A stretch of 64,000 bases of DNA from positions 1 through 64,000 of the forward strand of contig JAPWHL010000016.1 of the NCBI GenBank assembly GCA_027214255.1, written 5' to 3'. A model generated the notes under the pieces. The model did not search any database and was not told the origin of the DNA. It saw nothing but the letters and a program-made list of their open reading frames with translations. Source of the DNA: Roseovarius aestuarii (GTDB taxonomy: Bacteria > Pseudomonadota > Alphaproteobacteria > Rhodobacterales > Rhodobacteraceae). Shown in pieces: positions 38,419-48,337 of the stretch. The translations under genes and the position numbers were made by a program. Numbering within the stretch: position 1 is the stretch's first letter; every line of letters starts with the position of its first letter.

Positions 38419-38625
38419 TTACCCACGCGCCAGACCCCAGCGGATGCGCGACCAGATACGCTCGTACATGACATACATACACAAACCGACCAGTGTGTTA
38501 ATCGCAGCCATAGCCCCACCCACAGTGGCCGATCCTGTTACGATAAAACCAACCAATGCCATCATGCCCAGCCCGATCAGATTCCAGATTGTGGCCTTAA
38601 GCAATGTACGTTTGGGGCTGTCCAT
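38419..38625 (-). CDS. DUF2061 family small membrane protein
   Basis: The 68-residue protein has two membrane spans and the family pattern RTLLKATIWNLIGLGMMALV followed by a short loop and YERIWSRIRWG at the C-terminus, typical of DUF2061. Its role is unknown. It is the first gene of a probable two-gene unit with the desaturase, with 13 bases between its stop and the desaturase GTG. It starts 106 bp from the divergent XRE-type regulator. Confidence 0.8.
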   Translation of the reverse strand: MDSPKRTLLKATIWNLIGLGMMALVGFIVTGSATVGGAMAAINTLVGLCMYVMYERIWSRIRWGLARG

Positions 38626-38730
38626 GTGTCCTCCTGCTGTATGGGGTTCGAATTATCTACGCCGGATCAAAGGCTTGGGGCAGTTCGTTTCTGGTTAACA
38701 TTTCCCCCGCTTTGTGATTTAATTCACCAT

Positions 38731-39600
38731 ATGCTGGAAAAAACCGACAAACGTGCCCGCGCTGCATTGTTTCGAGCCCGCCTAAACGAAGCGATGCAAA
38801 GCAAATCGACCAGTCAAAGCGCCTTGGCGCGCACCATCGGGGTGGATCGCTCGACGATTTCACAATTGCTGAACGGGGCCGGTGCACGCCTGCCCAATGC
38901 GCAAGTGGTGGGCGAATGTGCACGGGCATTGGGGATTTCTGCGGATTGGTTGCTGGGCCTGACCGATCGCCCCGAAACAGCCGCCGATATTTTGGCCAAC
39001 TCGCTATCGCTGACCGAAGCGCCCCGCGCGTTGGTGGATGAGCAGATTTTCCAATGGCATAAAGAAGCGGCAGGGTACAAAATCCGCCACGTGCCCGCCG
39101 GCCTGCCCGATATGTTGAAAACCCGCGCCATGCTGGAATGGGAATACACGCCCCATCTGGGTCGCAGCACCGATCAGGTAATCGGTGCCTCCGAGGATCG
39201 AATGGCTTGGATGCGCGCCACCCAATCGGATTACGAGATCGCGTTGCCCGTCTCGGAGCTGCGCAGTTTCGCGCGCGGAGAAGGGTACTACTCGGACCTG
39301 CCCGAAGCTGTGCGGCGCCAGCAAATCACACATCTGATCGAGGTAACACAGCAGCTATATCCGCGCCTGCGCATCTATCTCTTTGATGCCCGCCGGGTGT
39401 TTTCCGCACCGATCACCATTTTTGGCCCGCTATTGGCCGTAATTTACATCGGGCGCAATTACATGGCGTTTCGTGACACCGAACGGGTACAGGCCCTGAC
39501 CGGTCATTTTGATCATTTGCTGCGCGAGGCATCCATATCGGCACGCGAAATGCCGACATTCCTGTCCCAGTTAAACGACGACATGCCCATCAAAACTTGA
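38731..39600 (+). CDS. XRE-type helix-turn-helix transcriptional regulator
   Basis: The 289-residue protein opens with a Cro/C1-type HTH (about residues 10-75, including SQSALARTIGVDRSTISQLL). It continues with a roughly 200-residue C-terminal region that is probably a ligand or oligomerisation domain of unknown family. The start MLEKTDKRAR at 38731 replaces a much longer frame that runs through the divergent DUF2061 gene. Its position suggests control of its own promoter and of the DUF2061-desaturase unit, for example in response to membrane state; this is inference from gene order. Confidence 0.8.
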   Translation: MLEKTDKRARAALFRARLNEAMQSKSTSQSALARTIGVDRSTISQLLNGAGARLPNAQVVGECARALGISADWLLGLTDRPETAADILANSLSLTEAPRALVDEQIFQWHKEAAGYKIRHVPAGLPDMLKTRAMLEWEYTPHLGRSTDQVIGASEDRMAWMRATQSDYEIALPVSELRSFARGEGYYSDLPEAVRRQQITHLIEVTQQLYPRLRIYLFDARRVFSAPITIFGPLLAVIYIGRNYMAFRDTERVQALTGHFDHLLREASISAREMPTFLSQLNDDMPIKT

Positions 39601-39643
39601 TGATGCGGCCCGACGCCCCGGCCTCCGGAGCGCCGGACATATC

Positions 39644-40687
39644 TTAATAGGGCATCGGGTGCTCTTTGTGCGTGTTATCGATTTCGGTCAGTGTTTCGTC
39701 ATCCAACGTGACATCCACCGCCCCTAACGCAAGATCCAGTTGATCCATCGTTGTCGCACCGAAAATAACCGACGCCATGAACGGACGCGTCAGACACCAT
39801 GCCAACGCCATTTGCACCGGATCCAGCCCACGCCGTTCAGCGATGTCCAAATAGGCCTGCGTTGCCGCAAAGGCGCGCTCAGTCTTGCGCCCCCCCAAGT
39901 TGCCGTTCAGATCCATCCGCGACCCTTTGGGAACAACACCGCCTTGGTATTTGCCGCTCAGCAGCCCCGCAGCCAGCGGCGAATATGCCAGCAGACCGAC
40001 ATCTTCGTTCACGCTAAGTTCGGCCAGATCGGTGTCATAAAGCCGGCACAGCAGCGAATATTCGTTCTGGATCGACGCCACGCGCGGCCCTTTACGCGCC
40101 TCTGCGATACGCAGCCACTCGGATGTGCCCCACGCGCTTTCGTTGGACAGACCAAAATGACCGATCGTGCCGCGTTTGACCTCGGCGGTCAGCGCATCCA
40201 GCGTTTCCTCCATATGCGCGCGGGTGTCGTCACGGTTCTGAGCCGACGGATCAAAGCGCCAGTTCTGGCGAAACATATAGCTGCCCCGATTGGGCCAATG
40301 GAATTGGTAGAGATCGATATGATCGGTCTGAAGCCGCTTGAGCGAGCCTTCAATCGCCTCAGGAATGGTGGCGGCCGTGATCGGCGCGCCATCACGTACA
40401 TTCTGATATCCAGCGCCTGAATGCTTGGTGGCCAGAATCACGTCTTGGCGCCGCCCCGTGCGCTCAAACCACGTTCCAATCACCTCTTCGGTGCGTCCTT
40501 GGGTTTCTTTAGACAACGGATTGACCGGATACATTTCCGCCGTGTCGATAAAATTAATACCAGCTGCCAATGCGCGATCAATCTGGGCGTGGCCCTCGGC
40601 TTCGGTATTTTGAGTGCCCCAGGTCATCGACCCCAAGCAGAGTTCACTGACCATCAGCCCTGTGCGGCCCAGCGGATTCATTTTCAT
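39644..40687 (-). CDS. Aldo/keto reductase (Tas/YajO-like)
   Basis: The 347-residue protein has the (beta/alpha)8 aldo/keto reductase signature. The catalytic tetrad is seen as Asp in FIDTAEMY, the Tyr of the same motif, Lys in ILATKHSG, and His in LYQFHWP. The C-terminal NADPH-binding region follows (SVIFGATTMDQL). It reduces aldehydes or ketones with NADPH; the natural substrate is unknown. The ATG at 40687 has AGGAG upstream, so a longer frame to 40723 is rejected. It is divergent from imuA with 111 bp between starts, and the LexA box lies in that gap. Confidence 0.85.
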   Translation of the reverse strand: MKMNPLGRTGLMVSELCLGSMTWGTQNTEAEGHAQIDRALAAGINFIDTAEMYPVNPLSKETQGRTEEVIGTWFERTGRRQDVILATKHSGAGYQNVRDGAPITAATIPEAIEGSLKRLQTDHIDLYQFHWPNRGSYMFRQNWRFDPSAQNRDDTRAHMEETLDALTAEVKRGTIGHFGLSNESAWGTSEWLRIAEARKGPRVASIQNEYSLLCRLYDTDLAELSVNEDVGLLAYSPLAAGLLSGKYQGGVVPKGSRMDLNGNLGGRKTERAFAATQAYLDIAERRGLDPVQMALAWCLTRPFMASVIFGATTMDQLDLALGAVDVTLDDETLTEIDNTHKEHPMPY

Positions 40688-40763
40688 TATGCGTCTCTCC
40701 TGCTCCTGCGCTTTGGCGCGCAACCTATATCATTCGCCGGTCGCGTCATCCGCAAAATGCATC

Positions 40764-40792
40764 TTGAGAACATTAGGGGAACATTGTAAAAT
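40764..40792 (+). promoter_or_regulatory. imuA promoter, predicted leaderless transcript
   Basis: TTGAGA (40764-40769), a 17-base spacer, and TAAAAT (40787-40792) form a good sigma-70-type promoter. The expected start site, 7 bases after the -10, coincides with the imuA ATG at 40799. No ribosome binding site lies between them, so the mRNA is probably leaderless. The LexA box fills the spacer. Confidence 0.7.
40768..40782 (+). promoter_or_regulatory. LexA (SOS) box upstream of imuA
   Basis: GAAC (40768-40771), 7 bases, GAAC (40779-40782) is the direct-repeat LexA site known for alphaproteobacteria. It lies between the -35 and -10 elements of the imuA promoter, so bound LexA would block RNA polymerase. 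DNA damage should relieve this. It may also affect the divergent aldo/keto reductase gene 81 bp away. Confidence 0.8.
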
Positions 40793-40798
40793 CCGGCT

Positions 40799-41455
40799 AT
40801 GACAACCGCACTCTTATCCTCCCGCCCCCGTCAGGCGCGCCCCGCCCTTCCGGTACTGGGGGAGATCGCCCTGCCGCTGGGGCGCGTGCATGAGATATGC
40901 GGGCGCGCGCGCCATCGGCTGGCGCTGATCGCAGCGGCGGCCACCACGGGACCGGTGATCTGGATCGCGCCACGTTGGCAACCGGCGGACTTGAACCCAG
41001 ACGGTATGGTGGCGCTGATCGGGCCTGAACGCTTGATCCTGGTAACACCAGAACGCCCCATCGATCTGTTATGGTGCATGGAAGAGGCCCTGCGCAGCGG
41101 GGCCGCTGCACTGATCGTGGCCGACCTGCCCGACCCGCCCGGCCTGACTCCGGTGCGCCGCCTGCATCTGGCCGCCGAAGCAGCCCCAGATGGCCCCCCG
41201 CTGGGCCTGCTTCTGACCCCCGGAGGCGGAGGCGCACCGGGGGTTGAAACCCGCTTGCAAATGTCGCCTGCCCACCTGCCCGGCACGTCCCGCTGGCAGC
41301 TGACCCGCCTGCGTGCCCGCACAGCCCCGCCCTGTAGCTGGCACGTCACCGGCCGCCCCGGTCGATGGCATTTATCGCCGTTTTCCACTTTGGCCACCCA
41401 GCCACATCCCAAAGGCGCGCCTGCGGCGCACAGCCTATCTCGCCCCTGGCCCTAA
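40799..41455 (+). CDS. imuA: ImuA-like SOS mutagenesis protein, orphan
   Basis: The 218-residue protein resembles ImuA, a RecA-like accessory factor of the ImuA-ImuB-DnaE2 translesion synthesis cassette. The family pattern is seen in LGRVHEICGR, GPVIWIAPRW, GPERLILVTPE and DLLWCMEEALRSGAAALIV, and in the later LQLTRLRARTA-like segment. The Walker A loop is degenerate, as in other ImuA proteins. The LexA box in its promoter supports an SOS role. No imuB or dnaE2 follows; the next gene is an MFS permease, so partner genes must be elsewhere or absent. Confidence 0.75.
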   Translation: MTTALLSSRPRQARPALPVLGEIALPLGRVHEICGRARHRLALIAAAATTGPVIWIAPRWQPADLNPDGMVALIGPERLILVTPERPIDLLWCMEEALRSGAAALIVADLPDPPGLTPVRRLHLAAEAAPDGPPLGLLLTPGGGGAPGVETRLQMSPAHLPGTSRWQLTRLRARTAPPCSWHVTGRPGRWHLSPFSTLATQPHPKGAPAAHSLSRPWP

Positions 41456-41745
41456 CGGGCCCGAACCTCGGGCTGGCGACTGGGGCCACGGGCGCGCAAA
41501 CAATCAGATGCAGATGCCAGCGGAGATTTCCGGAATGGGTATTTCGGCCAAGAAAAAGAGCCAACAGACATCGTTCGCAAGCATGCCCATATGCGGCGGC
41601 TGGAGCACATGGCGGGGGTATAGTGCCCAAGACATCGCCCTGCATCAGATCCGCGTTGTGAAACGGAATTTTATCCAATAACGACCTACCCATGTCGATT
41701 ACCCACAAGGACGCATCCCGCATCCTGTGCCAAAGTAGCTGAATC

Positions 41746-42969
41746 ATGCGTACGCTTATTTCCTTCGCGGCCCTCTTTTTGTCGGTCATTCTGTTGCAGC
41801 TTTCCTCGGGCGGGGTTGGCCCACTGGATGCACTCAGCGGAATCGCCTTGGATTTCTCCACGACGCAGATCGGTTTGTTGGGGTCGGCACATTTTCTGGG
41901 ATTTTTCATTGGATGCTGGTGGGCGCCGCGCCTGATCGGCAATGTCGGTCACAGCCGTGCCTTTGCCGCCCTCACCGCTGCGGGCACGATTGGGTTGATG
42001 GCCCATATGTTGGTGATCGACGCCTATGCATGGGCATTGATGCGCGTGGCGTCGGGGATCTGCGTCGCCGGGTGCTATACGGTGATCGAGGCCTGGCTTC
42101 AGTCCAAAATCGACAATGAAACCCGAGGGCGTACGATGGGAATCTACCGGGTGGTAGATTCGGGCGCATCCTTGGTCGCCCAGATGCTGATTTCTTTCTT
42201 GGAACCGGCCTCTTACGTGTCTTACAATTTGCTGGCCTTGCTGTGCTGTGCCTCACTGCTGCCGCTGGCCCTGACCAAGGAACGCCAGCCCGAAACGCCC
42301 AGCACGCCGCGCTTGCGCCCGAGCCTCGCGATCCGGTGTTCGCCATTGGCCGCTGCGGGCGTATTGGTTGCCGCGCTGTCCAGTGCAACGTTTCGTATGG
42401 TTGGCCCGCTTTATGGTCAGCATGTCGGGTTATTGGCCGAACAGATCGCCTATTTTCTTGCCGCTTTCGTGTTGGGCGGCGCGCTGGCGCAATATCCCAT
42501 AGGCTGGCTGGCGGACAAGTTCGACCGCCGTCACGTGTTGATCTGGCTATCGGTTTCGGCGATTGTGACCTGCATAATCACCGCCACCTTGCCCGGGCTC
42601 AGTTCATCCGGTGTCATGTGGATGGCCTTCTTTTTCGGCCTGACGTCATTCCCGATCTTTTCGGTATCAGCTGCGCATGCCAACGATTTTGCCAGCAACG
42701 AAGAGCGGGTCGAACTGTCGGCGGCATTGATGTTCTTTTATGCGGTGGGTGCCATTGCGGCCCCATTGATGGCCACAACCTTGATTGATCTTTTCAGCCC
42801 TTCGGCCATGTTCGTGATGATTGCCGTCGGGCATGCAGCATTGATCGTGTTCGGTTTAAGCCGGATGCGCGCCCGTCCAACCTCGACCACGAAAACACGC
42901 TATATCTGGGCGCTTCGCACCTCATTCACAATTGGCCGCCTGACAGGATCCAGCCGCGACAAGCCCTAG
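41746..42969 (+). CDS. MFS permease (YcaD-like)
   Basis: The 407-residue protein has 12 predicted membrane spans in two halves. It carries the MFS signature GWLADKFDRRHVLI in the loop between spans 8 and 9 and a shorter version in the first half (WWAPRLIGNVGHSRAF). The layout resembles the YcaD/CynX-type subset of the major facilitator superfamily. The substrate is unknown. The ribosome binding site is weak. It lies 290 bp after imuA and is probably separate from the SOS unit. The basic C-terminus (SRMRARPTSTTKTRY) is cytoplasmic. Confidence 0.85.
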   Translation: MRTLISFAALFLSVILLQLSSGGVGPLDALSGIALDFSTTQIGLLGSAHFLGFFIGCWWAPRLIGNVGHSRAFAALTAAGTIGLMAHMLVIDAYAWALMRVASGICVAGCYTVIEAWLQSKIDNETRGRTMGIYRVVDSGASLVAQMLISFLEPASYVSYNLLALLCCASLLPLALTKERQPETPSTPRLRPSLAIRCSPLAAAGVLVAALSSATFRMVGPLYGQHVGLLAEQIAYFLAAFVLGGALAQYPIGWLADKFDRRHVLIWLSVSAIVTCIITATLPGLSSSGVMWMAFFFGLTSFPIFSVSAAHANDFASNEERVELSAALMFFYAVGAIAAPLMATTLIDLFSPSAMFVMIAVGHAALIVFGLSRMRARPTSTTKTRYIWALRTSFTIGRLTGSSRDKP

Positions 42970-43076
42970 CCCCTGCACTGCGAGCGCCCGGTCCTTCCCC
43001 TTCACCTTCGCACACCCTCTGGCCCCGCAGTCCTGCTTAGGCTAAACGGGGCCAAACCGCACGAAGGACATGGGAC

Positions 43077-44795
43077 ATGGCACGGCATCTGATCACCTCG
43101 GCGATCCCTTACATCAACGGGATCAAACATCTGGGCAATCTGGTGGGAAGCCAGCTGCCTGCGGACCTGTATGCGCGCTATTTGCGCGGGCGCGGGCACG
43201 AAGTTTTGTTCTTATGTGCCACGGATGAGCACGGCACCCCCGCCGAGCTGGCCGCCGCCAAGACCGGTCAGCCAGTGGCCGAATTCTGTGCCGAGATGCA
43301 CGGCGTTCAGGCCGAGATCGCGCGTGGTTTTCGGCTGAGCTTTGATCACTTTGGTCGCTCCTCCAGCCCGCAAAACCATGCCCTGACCCAGCATTTTGCA
43401 GGCCGTCTGGCCGAGCAGGGGCTGATCCGTGAAGTCAGCGAAAAACAGGTCTATTCAAACGCCGATGGCCGATACCTGCCGGACCGTTACATCGAGGGCA
43501 CCTGCCCCAATTGCGGGTACGACAAGGCGCGCGGCGATCAATGCGAAAACTGCACCAAACAACTGGACCCAGTCGATCTGATTGAGCCGCGCAGCGCCAT
43601 TTCAGGATCAACCGATCTGGAAGTGCGCGAAACCAAACATCTGTACCTGATGCAATCGGGTATGCGCGGTCAGTTGAATGATTGGATCGACAGCAAAACG
43701 GATTGGCCGATCCTGACCACCTCCATCGCGCGCAAATGGCTGAACGATGGCGATGGGTTACAGGATCGCGGAATTACCCGCGATTTGGACTGGGGCATTC
43801 CGGTGAAGAAAGGCAAGTCTGATTGGCCCGGGATGGAGGGCAAGGTGTTTTATGTCTGGTTTGACGCCCCGATCGAATACATCGCCTGCGCCGGTGAATG
43901 GGCCGAGGCAAATGGGCTGTCTGACGCGGATTGGCAACGGTGGTGGCGTACCGATATGGGCGCAGATGACGTGCAATACACCCAATTCATGGGCAAAGAT
44001 AACGTCCCCTTCCACACGCTCAGCTTTCCCGCCACCATTTTAGGGTCGGGCGAGCCATGGAAGCTGGTCGATTACATCAAATCGTTCAACTATCTCAACT
44101 ATGACGGTGGACAATTCAGCACATCCCAGGGGCGCGGTGTGTTCATGGATCAAGCGCTGGAAATCCTGCCGCCGGATTACTGGCGCTGGTGGCTGCTGAG
44201 CCATGCGCCTGAAAGCAATGACAGCGAATTCACCTGGGAAAACTTCCAGGCCTCGGTCAACAAGGATCTGGCCGACGTGCTGGGCAATTTTGTCTCTCGC
44301 GTCACCAAGTTCTGCCGCTCAAAATTCGGCGAAACGGTCCCCGAGGCAGGCAGCTTTGGCGAAGATGAGGCCGCTTTGATTGCGACGCTAAACGTCCGCA
44401 TCCGCGCCTATGAAGGCTATATGGAGGCGATGGAAGTTCGTAAATCCGCCGCTGAACTGCGCGCGATCTGGGTTGCTGGCAATGAATACCTGCAAACTGT
44501 CGCTCCGTGGACCACCTTTAAGGAAGACCCCGACCGCGCCGCGGCTCAGATCCGCTTGGCGCTCAACCTGATCCGCCTTTACGCGATCCTCAGCGCACCG
44601 TTCATTCCCGATGCCTCTGCTGCGACACTATCGGCCATGCAGACCGAGGACGACCGTTGGCCCGATGATGTAGAGGCCGCACTTTCGGCCTTGCCCGCCG
44701 GGCATGCGTTTACCGTACCGGACGTGTTGTTTGCCAAGATCACCGACGAACAGCGCGAGGAATGGCAGGCGAAGTTTTCTGGCGTGCGCAGCTAA
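43077..44795 (+). CDS. metG: Methionyl-tRNA synthetase
   Basis: The 572-residue enzyme charges tRNA-Met with methionine using ATP. The HIGH-type motif is read in [10 protein letters not shown] (12-21). The connective domain has one zinc knuckle with Cys143, Cys146, Cys156 and Cys159. The KMSKS-type loop is FSTSQ near residue 345. There is no C-terminal tRNA-binding (Trbp111-like) domain, so it is the short monomeric form common in alphaproteobacteria. It starts at ATG 43077 with GGAC upstream. It ends before a bidirectional terminator shared with tig. Confidence 0.97.
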   Translation: MARHLITSAIPYINGIKHLGNLVGSQLPADLYARYLRGRGHEVLFLCATDEHGTPAELAAAKTGQPVAEFCAEMHGVQAEIARGFRLSFDHFGRSSSPQNHALTQHFAGRLAEQGLIREVSEKQVYSNADGRYLPDRYIEGTCPNCGYDKARGDQCENCTKQLDPVDLIEPRSAISGSTDLEVRETKHLYLMQSGMRGQLNDWIDSKTDWPILTTSIARKWLNDGDGLQDRGITRDLDWGIPVKKGKSDWPGMEGKVFYVWFDAPIEYIACAGEWAEANGLSDADWQRWWRTDMGADDVQYTQFMGKDNVPFHTLSFPATILGSGEPWKLVDYIKSFNYLNYDGGQFSTSQGRGVFMDQALEILPPDYWRWWLLSHAPESNDSEFTWENFQASVNKDLADVLGNFVSRVTKFCRSKFGETVPEAGSFGEDEAALIATLNVRIRAYEGYMEAMEVRKSAAELRAIWVAGNEYLQTVAPWTTFKEDPDRAAAQIRLALNLIRLYAILSAPFIPDASAATLSAMQTEDDRWPDDVEAALSALPAGHAFTVPDVLFAKITDEQREEWQAKFSGVRS

Positions 44796-44838
44796 CGCAC
44801 TCCGGGCCTGCCCTGAGGCAGGCAAGTCACGAAACGCA

Positions 44839-44864
44839 AAAACGGGGGCCAAGGCCCCCGTTTT
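44839..44864. terminator. Bidirectional terminator between metG and tig
   Basis: A perfect 12-bp stem AAAACGGGGGCC/GGCCCCCGTTTT closes on a 2-base loop, with A-runs on one side and T-runs on the other. It works on both strands, ending metG (plus) and tig (minus), which converge here. Confidence 0.9.
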
Positions 44865-44888
44865 CATGTTCCGCGAAGATGGAAAAGA

Positions 44889-46223
44889 TCAGGCGTCTTC
44901 TTCCAGTTTCTCGATAGCGCTTTGCAGCTCGTCCTTGGTGACTTCTTTTTCTGTCACATCGGCCAGCTCGACAACATAATCAATGACTTTGTCTTCGAAA
45001 ATCGGGGCGCGCATCTGCTGTTGCATTTGCTGGTTTTGCTGCACGAATTCAAAGAACTGACGTTCCTGGCCTGGATATTGACGCGCCTGCTCCATGATGG
45101 CTTGCGTCATTTCCTGATCGCTCACCTGCACTTCGGCACGTTGGCCCAATTCGGCCAGCAACAGTCCCAGACGCACACGGCGCGCGGCCAGTTTCTTGTG
45201 TTCGTCCGTGGTTTCGATTTCGGGGTGATCGTGGCCCTCAACCTCGGGGTTGTCTTCGTGCCACAGCTGATGCGCGATCTGGCTTGCTTCGGCGTCCAGC
45301 ATCGACGGAGGCAGATCGAAATCGACCATCTTGTCCAGCTCGTCCAGCAGGGCGCGCTTCATCACCGCGCGCGCGGCACCGGCATATTCGGCCTCAAGAC
45401 GCTCACGCACCTGACCTTTCAACGCTTCCAGATCGTCCGAACCGAATTTCTTGGCCAGATCGTCGTTGATTTCCGCGTCTTTGGGTTCTTTTACGGCTTT
45501 GATCGTGCAGCTGAATACGGCCTCTTTGCCCGCCAGATGCTCGGCCTGATAGTCGTCGGGGAAATTGACGGTCACGTCTTTTTCCTCATCGGCTTTCACG
45601 CCGACCAACTGCTCTTCGAAGCCGGGGATAAAGCTGTTGGAGCCCAGAACCAACGGATAGTCGTCCGCCGAGCCGCCTTCGAATGCTTCGCCGTCAATCT
45701 TGCCGACGAAATCCATCGTGATCTGGTCGCCGTCTTTGGCCTTGGAGCCTTTCTTGCGATCTGCAAAGTCCTGCGCAGAAGACGCCAGATTGGCCAGTGC
45801 CTCGTCCACGGCCGCGTCATCAGCAGCGACTTTCAAACGCTCCAGCTTGATCGACTTCAGATCCAGCTCGGGGATAGGGGGCAATGCCTCGTAGGACATT
45901 TCGACTTCGACGTCGTCGCCCTCTTTCCAGTTCTCATTGGTCATTTTGACCGCAGGTTCGCCCGCAGGGCGCACACCGGCGTCTTCAAAATGCTTGGACA
46001 TCGCCTGATCGACGGCCTCTTGCATGGCCTCACCCATCACGCGGGGGCCAAAGTTTTTCTTCATCAGCGCAAGCGGCACCTTGCCCTTGCGAAAGCCCTT
46101 CATTTCGACTTCGGGCTGCGCTTCTTTCAGCTTTTCCATGACTTTCGCGTCAAGCTCCTGAGCGGTCAGCAGCATTTTATAGGCGCGTTTCAGCCCTTCG
46201 TTCTGGGTCTCGGTGACCTGCAT
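44889..46223 (-). CDS. tig: Trigger factor
   Basis: The 444-residue protein is the ribosome-bound chaperone with peptidyl-prolyl isomerase activity that meets nascent chains at the exit tunnel. The ribosome-binding loop is seen as [14 protein letters not shown] (about 41-54). The FKBP-type domain spans about 150-240 with [16 protein letters not shown]. The C-terminal arms end in an acidic tail ([12 protein letters not shown]). Length and start ([17 protein letters not shown]) are standard. It stands alone here, without clpP or clpX. Confidence 0.97.
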   Translation of the reverse strand: MQVTETQNEGLKRAYKMLLTAQELDAKVMEKLKEAQPEVEMKGFRKGKVPLALMKKNFGPRVMGEAMQEAVDQAMSKHFEDAGVRPAGEPAVKMTNENWKEGDDVEVEMSYEALPPIPELDLKSIKLERLKVAADDAAVDEALANLASSAQDFADRKKGSKAKDGDQITMDFVGKIDGEAFEGGSADDYPLVLGSNSFIPGFEEQLVGVKADEEKDVTVNFPDDYQAEHLAGKEAVFSCTIKAVKEPKDAEINDDLAKKFGSDDLEALKGQVRERLEAEYAGAARAVMKRALLDELDKMVDFDLPPSMLDAEASQIAHQLWHEDNPEVEGHDHPEIETTDEHKKLAARRVRLGLLLAELGQRAEVQVSDQEMTQAIMEQARQYPGQERQFFEFVQQNQQMQQQMRAPIFEDKVIDYVVELADVTEKEVTKDELQSAIEKLEEDA

Positions 46224-46375
46224 TGTTCGTCCTTATCCATTGCAATCGGGCCGCGGAGGCGTCCGCAGCGGTCAAAATCAGAGCCGTTCTATGGGGGGCG
46301 GAGTTTGGGCGCAAGCAGAGTCTTTGGGCACACAGCATCTGCGTGCCTGTCCCACGCATCGAAGACTGCGCAACC

Positions 46376-47512
46376 CTACCCGCGCAGGCGCTCCAGCCCG
46401 GCCAGTGTCAGGCCCGCCAATAACCCCCAGAACGGGGCGCCGACACCCAACAGTGAAAGGTTTGAGGCGGTCACGACAAATGTCACAGCCGCCGGAGCCC
46501 CCAGCCCCCCGACCGAGGCCGCGCTGAGCGAACCAATGAACGGGCCCAACAGGGCGAGCCCGGCGACCACCGCAATCAGGGCGGATGGGAAGCTGGCAAA
46601 CAACAGCACCAATGGCATCGCGACCAGTGCGATCACACCATAGCCCAACGCATAGACCGGACCGCACAACCAACGTTTGGAGGCATCGGGATGCGCGTCC
46701 GGTCCGGTACAGATCGATGCGGTGATCGCCGCCAAATTTGTGCTATGCGCCCCCCACAGCGCGCTCATGGCGGACGCAAGCCCCGTCACCGTAAGGATCG
46801 AGCGCCCCGGCACCGGATAACCCGCTGCGCGCAGTACCGCAAATCCGGGCAGGTTCTGCGACGCCATCGTCACCAGATACAATGGCACGGCAATGCCCAG
46901 CGCCGCCCCGGCCTGAAACTGCGGCCAGATCACTTGCATAGGGGGCAGCCCCCCCTGCCACACCGGATGCGCCATTCCCAGCACCATCGCCAGTGGCACA
47001 CCGGCTCCCAACACAGCCAACACCGCCCAGATCGGCGAGAAAACCCGCACCACGAAGAAGAGCACCAGCAAGGGCAGAACCAATGATTCGGCCCCCGGAA
47101 TGGCCAGTGCCGCCTGAGCGACAAAGGAAAACAACACCCCTGCCAGCATGGCCGATGCGATTTCGGATGGAATGCGCGCCACAGCACGCTCGACCGCTGG
47201 GATCAGCCCGGTAGCCACCAACATGGCCCCGGCCAATAGAAACGCGCCCGCGGCCACCTCCATCGACGTGGTCGACACACCGGCCAGCAGGGCCGCGCCC
47301 GGCGTGGACCATGCGGTAACAATGGGCAGGCGCTGACGGATGCTAAGAAATCCGGTGGTGACCATCATCGACAGACACAGCACGGTAATCCAAGTCGCCT
47401 TCTGCCCCTCGCTGGCGCCCAGAGCATCGGCGGCGGCCAAGATCACTGCAACTGACCCGCCAAATCCGACCAGCACTGCAACCAGTGCCGAGATAATCAC
47501 CGAAATACGCAT
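46376..47512 (-). CDS. benE: BenE-type benzoate/H+ symporter family permease
   Basis: The 378-residue protein has 12 or so membrane helices and matches BenE across its length, including PIVTAWSTPGAALL near residue 65, NLPGFAVLRAAGYPVPGRSI near 235, and AHSTNLAAITASICTGPDAH near 275. The family imports benzoate and possibly other carboxylates with protons. It begins 9 bases after the phnE stop, so it is the last gene of the phn-type operon. That location makes a substrate other than benzoate plausible, for example an aromatic or carboxylated phosphonate product. Confidence 0.85.
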   Translation of the reverse strand: MRISVIISALVAVLVGFGGSVAVILAAADALGASEGQKATWITVLCLSMMVTTGFLSIRQRLPIVTAWSTPGAALLAGVSTTSMEVAAGAFLLAGAMLVATGLIPAVERAVARIPSEIASAMLAGVLFSFVAQAALAIPGAESLVLPLLVLFFVVRVFSPIWAVLAVLGAGVPLAMVLGMAHPVWQGGLPPMQVIWPQFQAGAALGIAVPLYLVTMASQNLPGFAVLRAAGYPVPGRSILTVTGLASAMSALWGAHSTNLAAITASICTGPDAHPDASKRWLCGPVYALGYGVIALVAMPLVLLFASFPSALIAVVAGLALLGPFIGSLSAASVGGLGAPAAVTFVVTASNLSLLGVGAPFWGLLAGLTLAGLERLRG

Positions 47513-47521
47513 GACCGGTCC

Positions 47522-48337
47522 TTAGATGATCGCGCCGCGCACTTTGGCCGACACCCATTCCGATATCACCACGGCGGCCAGAATGACCAACAGGATCAAC
47601 GACACTTGCGGCCATGCCAGAACGTTCAGTGACGACGACAGTTGCAAGCCGATGCCCCCTGCCCCGACCAGCCCCAGAACGGTTGATTCCCGAATATTGA
47701 TATCCCAGCGGAAGACCGCGATGCCGGCGAATGCGGGCATGATTTGGGGCACAATACCGTAGGCCATGACCTGCCAGCGCGAGGCACCTGTCGCGGTGAT
47801 CGCCTCGACTTGGGTTTCGTCGATTTCCTCAATCGCCTCATAGAGCAGCTTGGCGCAGAACCCGATCGAACGGATAGCAATGGCAATGACGCCTGCGAAC
47901 ACGCCGGGGCCAATAATTGCGATCAACAACAATGCCCAGATCAACGAGTTGATCGAGCGCGTCGCGACGATGATTAGCAATGCGATGGGGCGGATGAACA
48001 GCGCCGATGGCGTCGTGTTGCGCGCCGCCAGAAACGCGACCGGCACGGCGAGAAACAGCGCAATAATCGTACCCAGCGTAGCGATGTTCAGCGTATCCCA
48101 GATGGGCTTGCCCAGTTGGGTGATATACTCCCATTTGGGCGGCGTGGCCCGCGTCCAGATATCATTGGCGATACGCGGCGCGTCCCAGACAAAAAACCAA
48201 GTGGTGGCCTGTGAAATCTGGTGCCAGCAATAGGCGAAGATCGCGACGCCAATCAGCCACATGATCCAATGCATCAGGCTTTCGCGGCCCGAACGGCGTT
48301 GCCAGATTTTCTGGCCGTTTCTGTCCTGTACTGGCAT
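47522..48337 (-). CDS. phnE: Phosphonate ABC transporter permease (second PhnE)
   Basis: The 271-residue protein is a PhnE-type permease with about six membrane helices and the ABC-contact loop EAIEEIDETQVEAITATGAS (near residue 165). Its ending resembles the other PhnE ([21 protein letters not shown]). The start overlaps the stop of the first phnE by one base. Two permeases and a single ATPase are usual for phosphonate and phosphite importers. The substrate is not defined by the permease. Confidence 0.9.
   Translation of the reverse strand: MPVQDRNGQKIWQRRSGRESLMHWIMWLIGVAIFAYCWHQISQATTWFFVWDAPRIANDIWTRATPPKWEYITQLGKPIWDTLNIATLGTIIALFLAVPVAFLAARNTTPSALFIRPIALLIIVATRSINSLIWALLLIAIIGPGVFAGVIAIAIRSIGFCAKLLYEAIEEIDETQVEAITATGASRWQVMAYGIVPQIMPAFAGIAVFRWDINIRESTVLGLVGAGGIGLQLSSSLNVLAWPQVSLILLVILAAVVISEWVSAKVRGAII

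Noticed and set aside
44922..46643. 573-residue plus-strand frame opposite tig
   Set aside because: Antisense shadow of trigger factor. Its length comes from the strong codon bias of tig.
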